DNA of 64,000 nt, taken from Annona cherimola. Its lineage: Eukaryota > Streptophyta > Magnoliopsida > Magnoliales > Annonaceae. Every line of letters starts with the position of its first letter. The stretch's first letter is position 1. Shown here in pieces: positions 1-10,859 of this stretch. The notes under the pieces are model-generated. The model worked only from the letters and a program-made list of their open reading frames with translations, made no database searches and was not told where the DNA came from. The DNA lies in the NCBI GenBank assembly GCA_030490835.1, contig CM059972.1:31537452-31601451 (forward strand). Reading direction: 5' to 3'. The position numbers and the translations under genes are program-made.

Positions 1-1128
1 GCACGTTAGTGCACGTTCGTACATTGGAAAGGCTATGAATTTTTTTTTTCGAAAAAAAGAGCGGCAGGAATTATATTAACAAAATCGACGTTTAAATAAA
101 AGTAGTGAAAATATTGAAAAAATGCATAATAATCAAGAAATTGTTCAAATCACGTACTAAATACTTTTACCTCAAGGATGCGCCTGCCAATCACAAGAAT
201 TTTCGGCTCTAAAACTTGTGACACTTTTTAATCATTTTTTTATTTCATACCATATAATTATCTTACTTTTCAATAATTTCTCCATAATTATCTATGCAAC
301 TACTTTATCTATTTTAACTTTATATTCTTTATTACTTATCATTATCACTATCATATTACATTTTTTTTCCATTTTAAAAACTTTTACAGCAAATTTTTTT
401 TAGTATTTTGTTAACATACCCATTTATTTTGACCCTAATTGTTGAGATACTCACATTGTTTCATGAATTGCATATTACTCTCGTAAAGTTTTTTCAAAAT
501 TGTTTGTTTACCTATATTAACGATTGACATTTAATGAAAGTACATGGGTTGTTAAATAAAAAAGGATAATTTGCTTATATACTCGCTTAGTTTGACACTA
601 ACCGGTGATATATTAATGTTGTTTTATGAATTGCATATTACCTCACAAAGTTTTACCACAATTGCTTGTGTATCCCTATTAGCCGTTGGAATATTATCTC
701 TAGGTAACTCCCTTTCAGATGCACAATCAAGTATTTTATAAATAGTGAGATTTTACTATAGCTTTAAATAGAGTTATTTCTGTCATTATTCAAAATTTTA
801 ATTCATACATTAATAGTTTCTGATGAAAAAAAAGTGTCATGGTTATGCAAACAAATTTAGTAAAATTTTGTAGGATAATATGCAATTCATAAAATGATAT
901 GCGTATATCAAAATTAACATCAAAATAAGTGGGTATATTCGCAAATCACCTTCTTTATTTAACAGTTCATGTACTTCAGTTAAATATCAACCCTTAACAT
1001 GAGTATGCAAACAATTTTGATAAAATTTTGTGAGATTAATGTGCAATTGATGAAATAACATGGTATATCACGAATTACGTTAAACTAAGTGGGATATTGG
1101 CAAATTACCCTTTTCAAAATTTCTTCTA
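1..1128. repeat. Segmentally duplicated unit sequence, left part
   Basis: The window opens with CACGTTAGTGCACGTTCGTA, which recurs at about 33000 and 47563. The next 1.1 kb is collinear with 20970-22090, with scattered substitutions and small indels. No coding potential is seen; the 61-codon frame at 218-403 is low-complexity AT sequence. I read it as the tail of another copy of the locally duplicated unit. Confidence 0.7.
415..1128. repeat. Approx. 0.7-kb repeat family E, copy 1
   Basis: This segment recurs at 21365-22078 and 23095-23800. It has characteristic phrases such as GTTGAGATACTCACAT and GGATAATTTGCT near one side and CAAATTACCCTTT near the other, which gives it a partly inverted-repeat character. 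It is non-coding. It may be an old MITE-like element, but I cannot define clean termini. Confidence 0.5.
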
Positions 1129-1160
1129 TTCCCAAATGTACCTCACACACACACACACAT

Positions 1161-1535
1161 ATATATCGAAAATATTCAGTTGCAGCGACGCTGAAATGGG
1201 CCCCACATGATTATCAAATCATAATCTACTCCACCTATTGTATTTAGAATAATATATTTTATTATCATACCAATTTTTATCCCAATCAGATATGTATATG
1301 AGCCACATCTGAAAATAGTACAAATTCAATGTAATAAAATAGTTTAATGTAAATAACAACTTTAAAGTAGTTTTTTTAACATGTAAACCATTTGCTATAA
1401 AATTTATATATGGATAAATGATTGTCTAAAATTTCACTGCATTTTAATATGTGTAGGGCCCACTTTTAATCAAATGTACCGTTGTTCCGGTGCAGTTAAG
1501 CTGCACTGGAACAACTCCCTATATATATATATATA
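1161..1535. mobile_element. MITE family A copy with an empty counterpart
   Basis: A non-coding element of about 375 bp with GTTGCAGCGACGCTG-type sequence at the left and TGCACTGGAACAACTCCC at the right. It lies in TA-rich sequence. The collinear duplicate near 22095-22115 runs directly from the CACACA tract into ATATGAAATAAG without it, so it was inserted after the units duplicated. The same family forms clusters near 19 kb and 56-60 kb. Confidence 0.65.
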
Positions 1536-1539
1536 TGAA

Positions 1540-2050
1540 ATAAGGTCCAATATAGATAATTGTATTGTAAGTTATGGTATAGTTGGCTCAAAATGAGTCC
1601 CACATGCATTTAAATATAACTTTATGCAGTTATTTATCTATATATAAATTATATCTTAGATATTTTGCATATTGAAAAAAAAAACTTTAAAAGTATTACC
1701 TACATCAAACTATTTTTATGTTGATTTTATACCATTTTAAATTAGGCCTGTACATATCTAATTTGGATGAAAATTAATATGCTAATAAAATAAATAATTT
1801 TAAATATAAATGATATAATAGATATTAGTAATTATATTGTTTCCTAATTTGCGAAGCTTGAAACCTACCTTTCTATTTACCAAATTTAACATTTTAGAGT
1901 ATCCCATATGTTGACACACGAATGCCATGACAGCTCTCATTCTTATCCATAAACACTAGGAGATATAAAGAATGAGTCACGTTTTAGAAATGATGGTGTT
2001 TGCTTTTATCAAAATTTCTTTTCGTATTCGGAATAAATAAACAGTAAGAG
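1540..2050. repeat. Unit sequence including older family-A relative
   Basis: Non-coding sequence collinear with 22115-22590. It includes a degenerate relative of family A in the opposite orientation (GATGAAAATTAATATGC replaces the usual GATGAAAATTGGTATGG). No gene is seen. Confidence 0.5.
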
Positions 2051-2093
2051 TACTGTGTTGGGCTTAGAATTGCTAAACGCAATTTATTGGAGG

Positions 2094-2334
2094 GTGTGTT
2101 TGGTAAAAAAAAAAACTTTTTAAACTAAAACTTTTCAATCTCTATAATTGTTTTATTTTTTAATTATTTTTTCACATTTTCTCATACAATTATCATTTTT
2201 TCAATTATTTGTACCTAAGTGTTCATACAACTAACTTATATATTTTAACTTTATTCTTTTTACTTCTCATTATTATCACTATCATATTAAATCAAAAAAA
2301 TTTTATCGAAAATTTTATCACTTTCTAAAATACC
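2094..2334. mobile_element. PIF/Harbinger-type MITE (family D), degenerate
   Basis: Begins GGGTGTGTTTGGTAA and ends in a worn form of the family terminus (AAAATACCCT). Better copies of the family carry perfect terminal inverted repeats and 3-bp TAA or TTA target duplications (see 54576-54856). It is non-coding and is absent from the collinear segment near 22590. Confidence 0.5.
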
Positions 2335-2459
2335 CTAAGTTTCGATTGATCAGGCTGCATTAATTGCCTTTTTTTAGATGGTATTGTATTGGACCTATTT
2401 TAAAAAGAAATAATAATAATTGAAATACTACTTTTTACCAATAATTCCTAATTGGTTGA

Positions 2460-2979
2460 GATCATTCGCATTCGATGAACGTTCTGGTAGAAAACAATTC
2501 CCGGGCTGCATGAAAAGATCCACCGTACGCTGCACGCATATATAGTTACCTGGCCAGCCTCTGCCATCTGCCACGTATTAAATATTCAAATGGATCACCC
2601 AAATCAAGTGAATATTTTGTGTGTTTGGAACACAATAGACTACTCAATCCATGATGATCTATCAAATTACAACATTAAATGAAGGCTTTATTGATTTGCA
2701 TTAGCTAGAAAGTGACGACAAACAACAAGAGAAAGCAGCTGCAGGACACAATCCAAGAAGAGAAAATTCAGTGAACAAACAAACGCAGTGCAGCAGATGA
2801 CTGAGGCAATAGCAGAGAAGTGAGAAACAGAGCAGAGAATGGAACAAGCAAAACGAATTTGGAGACGAGCTGAGGTAGTGTCTCAGAGGTTGCAGCCATC
2901 GATGTAGGGTAGCAAAGGAGTAGCGCATGCGAGAATGCAACTAGAATACTGAGTGGTAGCCACGGGGAGGGGGCAAGCG
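2460..2979 (-). pseudogene. 3' half of secreted eight-cysteine peptide gene, severed
   Basis: Reading the minus strand, 2979 down to a stop at 2882-2884 aligns with the second half of the intact genes at 30035 and 44435. The third CX3C motif survives (residues around TGC..GCATGC), but the seventh cysteine codon is TAC (Tyr). About 400 bp of matching 3' untranslated and downstream sequence follows, to about 2460. The 5' half of the same gene is at 13038-13186, beyond a 10-kb insertion. The 9 bases TTAATGCAC are present at both break points. The gene is dead. Cysteine-rich frames in the 3' flank are not the gene. Confidence 0.8.
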
Positions 2980-2988
2980 TTAATGCAC
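2980..2988. other. Target site duplication, left (TTAATGCAC)
   Basis: Nine bases identical to 13038-13046. Together they reconstitute one site inside the peptide gene; nine bases is the usual target duplication of Mutator-like elements. Confidence 0.85.
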
Positions 2989-3019
2989 GAGTCCGGTTTC
3001 AGTGAAAACGTTTGCAATT
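2989..3019 (+). repeat. Left terminal inverted repeat of 10-kb Pack-MULE
   Basis: Starts GAGTCCGGTTTCAGTG and contains AAACGTTTGCA. It pairs with 13007-13037 with six mismatches by eye. Confidence 0.75.
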
Positions 3020-3119
3020 GGGTTGAACGTGAAAACGCCTAATCTGCCGTCCATTTAAAACTTGTGGCTGAGATTTGCAAGGGCAAAATTGGAATGGACT
3101 AACATCTACATGCGTGTAG

Positions 3120-4699
3120 ATGTTGGTTAACTGAAGCCCCCCACTTCTCCCTCTCCCCTCTCCCTCTCTTCTCTCCCTCCTTCATGCCTCATCCCTCCCA
3201 CTCTCTGCTGCCGCTGCTCCCTCCCTTTCCTCTCCCTCTCTCTTCTCTCCCTCTTCCCTGCCTCGTCCCTCCTGTTCCCTACTACCGCTGCTCGCACTCC
3301 CATCTCATTGCCCACGATCTTAGGTTTTTGCTGCTGCTGCTCCCTCCCGCGTCTCATTGCCCGCGATCTCAAGTCCTTGCTGCTGCTGCTCTCTCCCGAA
3401 TCTCTTGGCCCTTGCAGTTTGGTAACTGGAATTGGTCGTGGCAGAGGCTTCCGCCGTTCGGAACCCGAGTTGGATTCTTTCTGCTTCTCTTACAACTTTT
3501 TTCCAGTTGATCTTCGATTTTCTAGGGCTTCGTTGGAGATGTTTGGGAAATTTTTTGATTGCTCATGATCTTTTGATTCCTTTTAATGGTTTCTTTTCTT
3601 TTTTGGTTCACGAAATTTTCTTTTTAGATCCTTGGGGGAATCTGGTTATTTTATTTGGTTTGTTAGACATTTTATTCCTTTCTCATTGGCTGTGGAAGGC
3701 TTTTGCTTCTCCTTCACATTTCCCTGTGACTTCCTTCGATGTTGATCTCTTATGATTTTATTTAAACCTTTGAAAGAAGGTGCTGGGAGGAGCGTTGAGG
3801 TAATTTTTTTATGATTTTGTATTGCAGGAAATGTCTGCCTCTGTCATAGATGGAAATCATCCCGTCGCTGGGCACATCATTTCCACTACAATTGGTGGCA
3901 AAAATGGGAGCCCAAGCGGGTAAGAATGTACTCATTGGAGTTCAATGTCTTTTCAGTTATTCGTTCTTCAACTTGAAAATGATGGAGCGTACTATTTTTG
4001 TTTTTCGTTTTTACCTTATTGTCTCTGTTGAATTGCGATTATGGAAGGAAAGGATGCTTTAGTTTCATAACCTTGCTTGATTTTGATTTTTGTCTTTGAG
4101 GTTGTTGTGGTCATCTTGAGCCTTGCAAAATGGGCTTTGCCAGAGAGGCTGTGTTGCGCGGTCTCCCTTGCTTCTCTGATATGGCCAGAAAATGAGGCTG
4201 GCTACTGGATGTTGGTAGGATTTAATGATGTTCAAAATTCTCTGGTTGATTACTTGAGAGATTGGATGCCTTCTCATCATGTTTCATAGATATATTGTTG
4301 CTTCTGCAAGATATTGTATTCCCCGTTAATTAGGTTGTTAAATCTCAGAAAAGCATTTCTTGTATATACGTTTGTGCATTGTCCATGTTAATGGTTCCTG
4401 ATTTCAGTATTGTGAGGCTAATTGCATTTCCCTACTTCCCTTATAGACCATTAGTTACATGAAGGAGCGTGTTGTGGGTACAGGTTCATTTGGAGTTGTC
4501 TTTCAGGTATATGTGATAATTGTATTTGTTTATATGGTTGACTTCAGTGGCCGTGTTTTCAGGTTTTTATTATCCACTTCTCGGTTTTGTTAATTTTTTT
4601 TATAAGGCTAAATGCTTGGAGATAGGAGAGACTGTAGCTATAAAGAAGGTCTTGCAAGACAGACGATATAAAAATCGAGAGCTGCAATTAATGCGCACA
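3120..4699 (+). pseudogene. SHAGGY-like/GSK3 kinase N-terminal fragment (captured)
   Basis: The intact family are Ser/Thr kinases of brassinosteroid and developmental signalling. A CT-rich leader (3120-3560) and a leader intron (GT at 3800, AG at 3827) precede exon 3828-3919, whose ATG is at 3831; it encodes the family signature GHIISTTIGGKNG. Exon 4447-4506 follows (TISYMKERVVGTGSFGVVFQ, the glycine-rich ATP loop), then exon 4607-4699 ([14 protein letters not shown], with the ATP-binding Lys, to RELQLMRT). Homology stops abruptly at about 4699, so the catalytic loop and the rest of the kinase are missing. One base is lost near the end of the first exon (AATGGGAGCCC), shifting the frame. The leader has a direct duplication of about 50 bp (3302-3400). 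This is Pack-MULE cargo, not a working kinase. Confidence 0.85.
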
Positions 4700-5795
4700 A
4701 TCACGCCCCAAACCTTGCCAGTCGTTGAATTCGTTCTCTCGCTACTCACGCATGACAGCCGTTTCTGGAAAGGGAAAAGGGATTGCCCTCAGTTCCGACA
4801 GACATCTCCGGTGCTTGAAGTCACGCATGCCTTTCTCCGGCGTTCTTCTCATCGTCATCTCCAGCGACCATGGTGTCTCTTCACGCTCGTCATCGAAAGA
4901 AGACCATAGGTGAAGTGTAATCTCCTTGCCCTTCATCCAAACATTCGGAATGCACTCCTTACCCTTTATCCAAACATTCGGAATGCACTCATTTTTCTCA
5001 GGTATTCTTTCATGGCATAGAAGCCAAGGATTATTCTAAAAGATGTAGCTGTTTAGCAAGAGATGAATAGCTATCGTCCAGGAAAACAAGCTAACCAATG
5101 TGAAAAGTTGCAAATCTGGCAATTGAGGGGCTTCATGATACACATTTTCTTCCACTATAATAACTTCCAGTCATTAGTAATGGTTGGAGCAGAGATTCTT
5201 TGATGTTTTAACTGCACACAAGTCCATCCTGTGAGTACTAAATGATATGAACTTTTGGTCTCAGTTGGGTGTTTAGTTATTCTTTGCAAAATGTCGTTAT
5301 TATTTTCTTTTCAATTTTATACATGGTGATAAATGCTTTGCCTACAAAGTGTTATTTTAGAGTATTGTTGATTCATTGTTCCAAACTATTGTACTAGGAA
5401 ACATGGCTGATGATTATGTGCATTCTTCTTAAGCCTTGGGGATAATACCTGAGGTTTCGAATAAAATTGTGGTTCTTGGTGATGTTGAGTTGGATCTCAC
5501 TGGATGATTGGTTGTTGTCACATTGCAATCTCAGTGGTAATCATTTTAGCATCTGAAGACGTATACATGTGCAGTGGAAACTGAAAAGTTGTGTATGCAA
5601 CTAGTACCAGCTGCACTTTTCTCAGTTCACTTATTCTGCAAAGTAGTGTATGCAACTTCTACCAACTGCACTTTTCTCAATTCACCTATTCCAGCATATC
5701 GTTTGACCATGTGTATAGCTGCCTATGTGTACTCTTGAGATAAAGAATAAAGGTAACCTAATTGAATCAGGTTACAAAGGTCTTTACTTCTGCAG
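4700..5795. other. Unassigned Pack-MULE interior between kinase and FCA fragments
   Basis: About 1.1 kb after the abrupt end of GSK3 similarity. 4700-4920 is GC-richer and open in places, so it may be another captured exon, but I do not recognise it. A near-perfect direct repeat of about 36 bp around ATCCAAACATTCGGAATGCA lies at 4925-5000. The remainder looks intronic. Confidence 0.4.
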
Positions 5796-6618
5796 GATGT
5801 TGCTTCATAAAATATGCAACTCCAGAGGAAGCCAACAGAGCCATTAGAGCTTTACATAATCAGTGCACTTTACTGGGGGTGAGTTCAATGCATCTGTTAA
5901 CCGATGAACTATCTTTAATTACTCTTTCTGTGTTTGTTGTAGGCGCAATTGAATTCAAATTGTTTGTCGGGGGATTGAATAGACAAGCTACAGAAAAAGA
6001 GGTTGAGAAAGTAAGTTTCATTGACTTTTGAGTAGTTTTCCTTCAAGTTTAATATGAGTGCCATGTATCATTTTGACCTAGCACCATTATAGGGTATAGA
6101 CAATAGTAATTGTTGTCCTCCATTTATATGTAATCAGACTAGGATGACTACTGCCATAAAAGCCTGGTTTCTTTTTTGGGTTTGGTTGTTATGAGTCAAT
6201 TTTTCTAATATGTAATTCCGTTTCAAGTATTGGCTCCTTTTGGTCATGTTGAGGATGTCTACCTTATGAGAGACAATTTAAAGCAAAGTGGTGATATGCC
6301 GTCTATAGTCTCTCTTCATACTTATTCTTAGCATTCCAAATCTTATGACATTTTTGCTATATTCAATCTTTTTTGCATAATTTGTAAAGGGTGTGGATTC
6401 GTCAAGTTTTCAAATAGAGAGATGGCAGAAGCTGCTACGGATGCTCTTAATGGAACCTTCATGATGCGAGTAAGCTTGCTTTTCTTTCCATATTGTCCTT
6501 TTTTCAATTTTCTATTGGCCCAGCATAAGCACTTTTTTTCTGCTTTGCAGGGTTGCAATCAGCCATTAATTGTTCAGTTTGCTGATCCAAAACAGCCTAG
6601 AGGTGGAGGAGAATCAAG
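5796..6618 (+). pseudogene. FCA: FCA-like RNA-binding domain fragment (captured, five exons)
   Basis: FCA is a nuclear RNA-binding protein of the autonomous flowering pathway. Five exons with GT-AG borders are visible: 5796-5878 (GCCFIKYATPEEANRAIRAL, RNP1 of the first RRM), 5943-6010 (AIEFKLFVGGLNRQATEKEV, RNP2 of the second RRM), 6228-6290 (FGHVEDVYLMRD), 6390-6469 (GCGFVKFSNREMAEAATDAL, RNP1) and 6551-6618 (QPLIVQFADPKQPRGG). By eye the spliced frame stays open through all five. The exon that should encode the end of the first RRM is missing, and exons one and two still join in frame. The N-terminus, the start of the first RRM and the C-terminal WW region are absent. The fragment is flanked by unrelated kinase fragments inside a Pack-MULE. 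Confidence 0.85.
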
Positions 6619-8066
6619 GTTTGTGTTGAGTTGTTTGTTTACTGTTGTTATTTTGTTTATTTTGCTTATAGCATGCACAGTGTTTATTCAAGTATTTTAG
6701 AGGCTATATGTTATTCAAGTATTTTCTGCTTCCATTTCTCGGGTAAATGCATGCTTAGGTGCAGATGAGGTCCTTGGAGTTCTGGGATGGTCTATTGGTT
6801 GTAGCTGGCCAAAGTGGGTAGAAAATGGACCTCTTCTCAAGTGCTGGTTGATGAGACACATCAAAGGCCAAAGCCAATCAATTTCTTGAACACTGCAACA
6901 CATGATAAGAGGAAATTTGTTGCAGGTGAGTGCATGGGTGGATTATCCGTGTAGATCAGTTTTGACTTTTGCCCATTTTGTCTATTTGTTCAAAAAGATA
7001 TTATAGAATAAAACAAGCAGCAGCTAATAAAGTCCAAAATTCAGTTTGAAAATAGATTTGATATTAGTTTGGGACTTATCATGGCACACTTTATTCTTTT
7101 TCAACTCAGATTGTCATGAAACTTGGGTCATTACTTTTCCATATATAGGAATTTAAGCATGCTAAGTTTCACAATTTTTTAAGTTCATAAAATAGTTCAC
7201 ATACCCTATTGAATTTTCTACTATATCTCTTATTGAGCAGCCCTGTTTAATAGCATGTTTTAATGGCGCACTATTTCTATTTTGATTAACTACTTTCACC
7301 ATATTAAAGTACATACATCCATCTTACTTTTTGATAAGTCTTAGATTATTTGAATTTCATCTAACCATTTAAATTCATTACTCAAAACAATGAAAATTTT
7401 ACTTGAAAATGCACTTTGAAGGCTACAACATATAAAATTCTATAATTCATAGTTGATTTGTTTGAGTGACACTTGACATCTTATTTAGCCCAAATAATCT
7501 GTAACAATGATCACTTTGCATTAGTAATTATTTATTTATTTATTTTAGATTTGACCCTAAAATCTCACTTTTTAAAAATCATTTTCAAGACTGTGAAATA
7601 TAGATTTGTGTAAATCATAGAATTTCTTCAAGTTAATAATTTACACAACTTTTATTGAGTATATACTTGACATCAACTTACATTATTTTTCAAAATAGGA
7701 CTTGGGTGGCCAAAATTATCCATTTTCATAGCTTTGTAAAGTATGATCATTTTGCATTAGATGCAGGAAGTGGACGTCACTTTGCTTCCAGAGTTCATGC
7801 AACCATGGAATTCATATTTGATTAAACCAGCCCCTTGATATTGATTCAATTATCTTCACTCAATATGCACGCCAATTGCCAAGTATTTTGGTATTTTACT
7901 TTGGAGCGCCAGCCTTAAAAGAATGCCTAGAATGTTCCTATATGTTCCTTAAGGTCATGTAGTTTTGTGTAGGGTCTGTGGACCCTAGTCACTTTTGGTG
8001 TTCTCATGTTTCAGTTCATGATTAGAGGAAAGAAATGTTATTTTACATCATAAATACATGGCATAT

Positions 8067-8106
<40 letters not shown>

Positions 8107-8499
8107 TCACTCTTGACAAGTTCAACATTGTTTATCAATTTCTGCAGGCTTGTCTTTCAGTTATGGCGTAGCTACAACACATTTCCCCTTTATGTTATCG
8201 TTACTCAGGTTTGACCCATGGGATGCATTTTTGTTGCATAAATGAATTGGATGATCCAATGAAACTCTTATAAACTTAAACTCAAGTGATCCTCCCAGTT
8301 TCTAGGTCATCCTCCCAATTTCGAGATTATGGATGCTGACTTCAAGGTGGACGAAACCATCGGATGATTTTCATCTTTCTTATATGGACAGTTTATTATC
8401 TGACTAAGCAGAATGCTTGTTGTGTTCTGTTTATGCAAGTGAAAAGGATTTGTGAGTGTTTTATCTCGATTTTTGATTTAAAAAACTCATTAATCGCAG
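6619..8499. other. Unassigned Pack-MULE interior between FCA and CDKB fragments
   Basis: About 1.9 kb. 6720-6900 may be a worn remnant of the next FCA exon but is not convincing. The rest is AT-rich and intron-like. A TC/CA microsatellite lies at 8070-8107. No open frame is worth calling. Confidence 0.4.
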
Positions 8500-9471
8500 A
8501 TTTTCATGTACCAACTGTGCAACGGTCTTGCTTTCTGCCATGGTCATGATGCGCTGCATAGGTATTCACTCTCTCGTGTGTGTCTGCGTGACTTCCATTT
8601 TTGCTCTTTTTGAAAGTGAGCTTAAGCCTCACAATTCTGCATGAATTAATTTTTATTTTTTTCAAAAGTGGCCTTAAGCCTCGCAATCTTCTGATGGATC
8701 CAAAGACAATGACTCTGAATATAGTAGACCTTAGTCGAGCCTTTACTGTTCAAAATGTATAGTCATGAGGTATGCCCATTTTGCTGCACAATCTGATTAG
8801 AAAAACCTAAAACAAAATTGCTTATGGCTCATCTTTAGTAGTTTGGCTCAAGCCTGTTTTTTACTATCATTGTCACAGATACTGCCACTGTGGTATAGAG
8901 TTCCTGAAATTCTTCTAGGTGCAAGCTGCTACTCAACGACAGTAGATATATGGGCGTCGGGCTGTATATTTGGTAAGAACTTGCTTTATTCTTCCAGAGT
9001 TGTATGAAAATTACTGCAGTGTCATGAAGTTATCCCTCCTGATTGTGGTTTGTCCTTCAGCAATCACTACGTATCTTCAGGTATATTTGGCCAACCCTTA
9101 GAGAACCTGCTCATTGCAATTTCTCATATATTGTTAGCTTGGTTGTGCCTGGCCTTTATCACCTGGAGGTTGTGCTGTAGGTTGTTAGGTACCCAAATGA
9201 GGCAGTATGGCCAGGCATCAGCCAATCACTAGACTGGCATGGGTATCCTCTGTCATCAACTGTTCCTAATGTTGATCGAAATGGACTTGATCTGCTTTCA
9301 CTAAGTTGGTCTCAATATTTAAAAACATAAGATCGAAGTTGTGCAAGTAACAATGATTTTGTTTATTTTAATTGACAGAAAACATTGAAATATGATCCTT
9401 CAAAACGGATCTCAGCAGAGAAAATTATGGAGCACTCCTACTTCAGTGATCTGCATAAGACTTGTCTTTGA
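8500..9471 (+). pseudogene. B-type cyclin-dependent kinase C-terminal fragment (captured)
   Basis: CDKB proteins are plant-specific mitotic kinases. Exon 8500-8561 encodes FMYQLCNGLAFCHGHDALHR. The next (about 8673-8769) gives LKPRNLLMDPKTMTLNIVDL, where the catalytic Asp after HR is lost and the metal-binding DLG reads DLS, with a frameshift near its end. Exon 8879-8972 gives [20 protein letters not shown] then [11 protein letters not shown]. From 9181 the sequence matches LLGTPNE...VWPG with one base missing (ACCCAAATGAG), then runs to 9300. The last exon (9379-9471) encodes YDPSKRISAEKIMEHSYFSD and ends in a natural TGA. The N-lobe is absent and the exon between 8972 and 9181 is not recognisable. 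A short direct duplication (about 8611-8645) repeats the start of the second exon. Clearly non-functional. Confidence 0.85.
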
Positions 9472-10490
9472 AGTTCTCTATGATCAGAAACTCTGCCACA
9501 AGATTATGGGTTCTTTTACCTTGTAGCTTTTTCAACACTTACTTTCCTCAAGAATTTTGGATGCCATCTTTCAATATTGAAATGATTGTTAATGTCAATG
9601 TTGAAACAGTTGTATCTTTCAGTGTTGAGATGGAAGTAGTTGAATAACCAACTTTCAATGTTAAAAGTTGAAATGATAAATGCTTGAACAACTAGACGTA
9701 TTTCAATGCTCAGCCAAGAATTTGATTCTATGTAGAATAACAACCTATACTAATTTTCTTTTTTTGATGGAACCTATCCTAAAATTTAAGTTGACCTCAA
9801 CAAGGGATTGAAAGAAAAAAGTTGCATGATAATTGATGACTATGGGTTGAGCAATGCTAAGCCCAAAATTTGTGAAATTTCCAAGTCGTTGCATCCCAAA
9901 TCAACTACGAAAAAATTGACAATTTATTCAAAGAATTTATGAATTACAAAGCATGGGACTCAAGAACCCATTACAAGAAAGAATGAAAGAATTCTCTAAT
10001 TTATTCTTTCTGATCTGTACACTACAATTTACAACTAATGAAAGATAACTCAAACAATTGTCATCTTCTCTCTAAATTCTCGCTAATTTATGGAGCAGGG
10101 CCAAGCCCACCTACACAGTCACCACCATCACACATGGATGACACTTCACACGTGCAGCTCATCCCAACCCTTCCCTGCTAGAGCCTATTAAATTGATTCT
10201 TCGTTGAATTTTGATATCAACCTGTTCTAAAATTTAAATCAATGTCAACACGGGATAGCAAGATTGAAAAAAAAAGAAAAAAGAAAAAAGAAAAAAAATC
10301 ACGGAGACAACATGCGATTTTTGTTCAGTCCATGCATGCAAAGGATGTACTTTGGTAGGTACACAGGAGAAATGCATCCATTCAATGTGGGAATCATCGT
10401 AAAAGAAAATGATTTTTTTATCGATATATATACATACTGCGACATTTGATATTGCACTTAAACACTTTCAACCTTCATATAGTAGGGAGA
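9472..10490. other. Unassigned Pack-MULE interior, after CDKB fragment
   Basis: 9472-9750 is probably the CDKB 3' untranslated region plus AT-rich sequence. 9765-10250 includes two related phrases (CCTAAAATTTAAGTTGACCT at 9778 and a variant near 10225) that may bracket an unidentified insertion. 10264-10300 is a short A-rich AAAGAAAA tract. No gene is seen. Confidence 0.35.
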
Positions 10491-10640
10491 TTTTTCTACG
10501 AACACCTGCAAATTAGGGAAGAAATGGTAAACACCTTCACCTACAGGGATAGTAATAAAATCTACATCTTGTGAGACTCAAGACTTGAACCAACAACTAG
10601 AGAGCATTTGAGCCTCTGATCATAGCCTGGTGGCAAAAGC
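10490..10640 (-). mobile_element. Possible SINE fragment
   Basis: On the minus strand this stretch contains GGTTCAAGTCT, a good fit to the RNA polymerase III B box. A plausible but weak A box lies upstream. No target duplication was defined. Low confidence. Confidence 0.3.
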
Positions 10641-10649
10641 AAGTGATTT

Positions 10650-10838
10650 TTGATGTTAGCAATGATGACAAAAAATGTAAAAGATAAAGCTGAAGAAATT
10701 TCATCAGAATATGACAAGGTTTTATCATGGGCGGTTCTCTTAATTGAAAATAAAAGAGATACTAGTGTTTTAGAGAAATTGACTCACATTCTAAATAGAT
10801 TAGATGCTCATTCATCTCAACTATTTATAATAGCTTAG
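10650..10838 (+). other. Unidentified open segment
   Basis: A 62-codon open segment whose composition (KAEEISSEYDKVLSW, then ENKRDTSVLEKLTHILNRL) looks like a soluble helical protein rather than random AT sequence. I do not recognise it. It lies in the Pack-MULE and could be a fourth captured exon; no splice sites or partner exons are evident. Confidence 0.3.
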
Positions 10839-10859
10839 ATTTTTTATATTTTTAAAATT

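Noticed and set aside
2701..2940. Minus-strand Cys/Leu-rich frame, with similar frames at 29751-30090 and 44239-44490
   Set aside because: It lies in the 3' flank of the peptide gene in another frame. It persists only because the flank is duplicated; start and end differ between copies.
3101..3124. Perfect palindrome AACATCTACATGCG plus TGTAGATGTT near a CTGA, considered as a Helitron 3' end
   Set aside because: The 9-bp target duplication and inverted ends outside it define a Mutator-like element, and the base after CTGA is not the expected T.
3127..3755. Several overlapping frames on both strands in the CT-rich leader
   Set aside because: Simple-sequence shadows in the GSK3 5' untranslated region.
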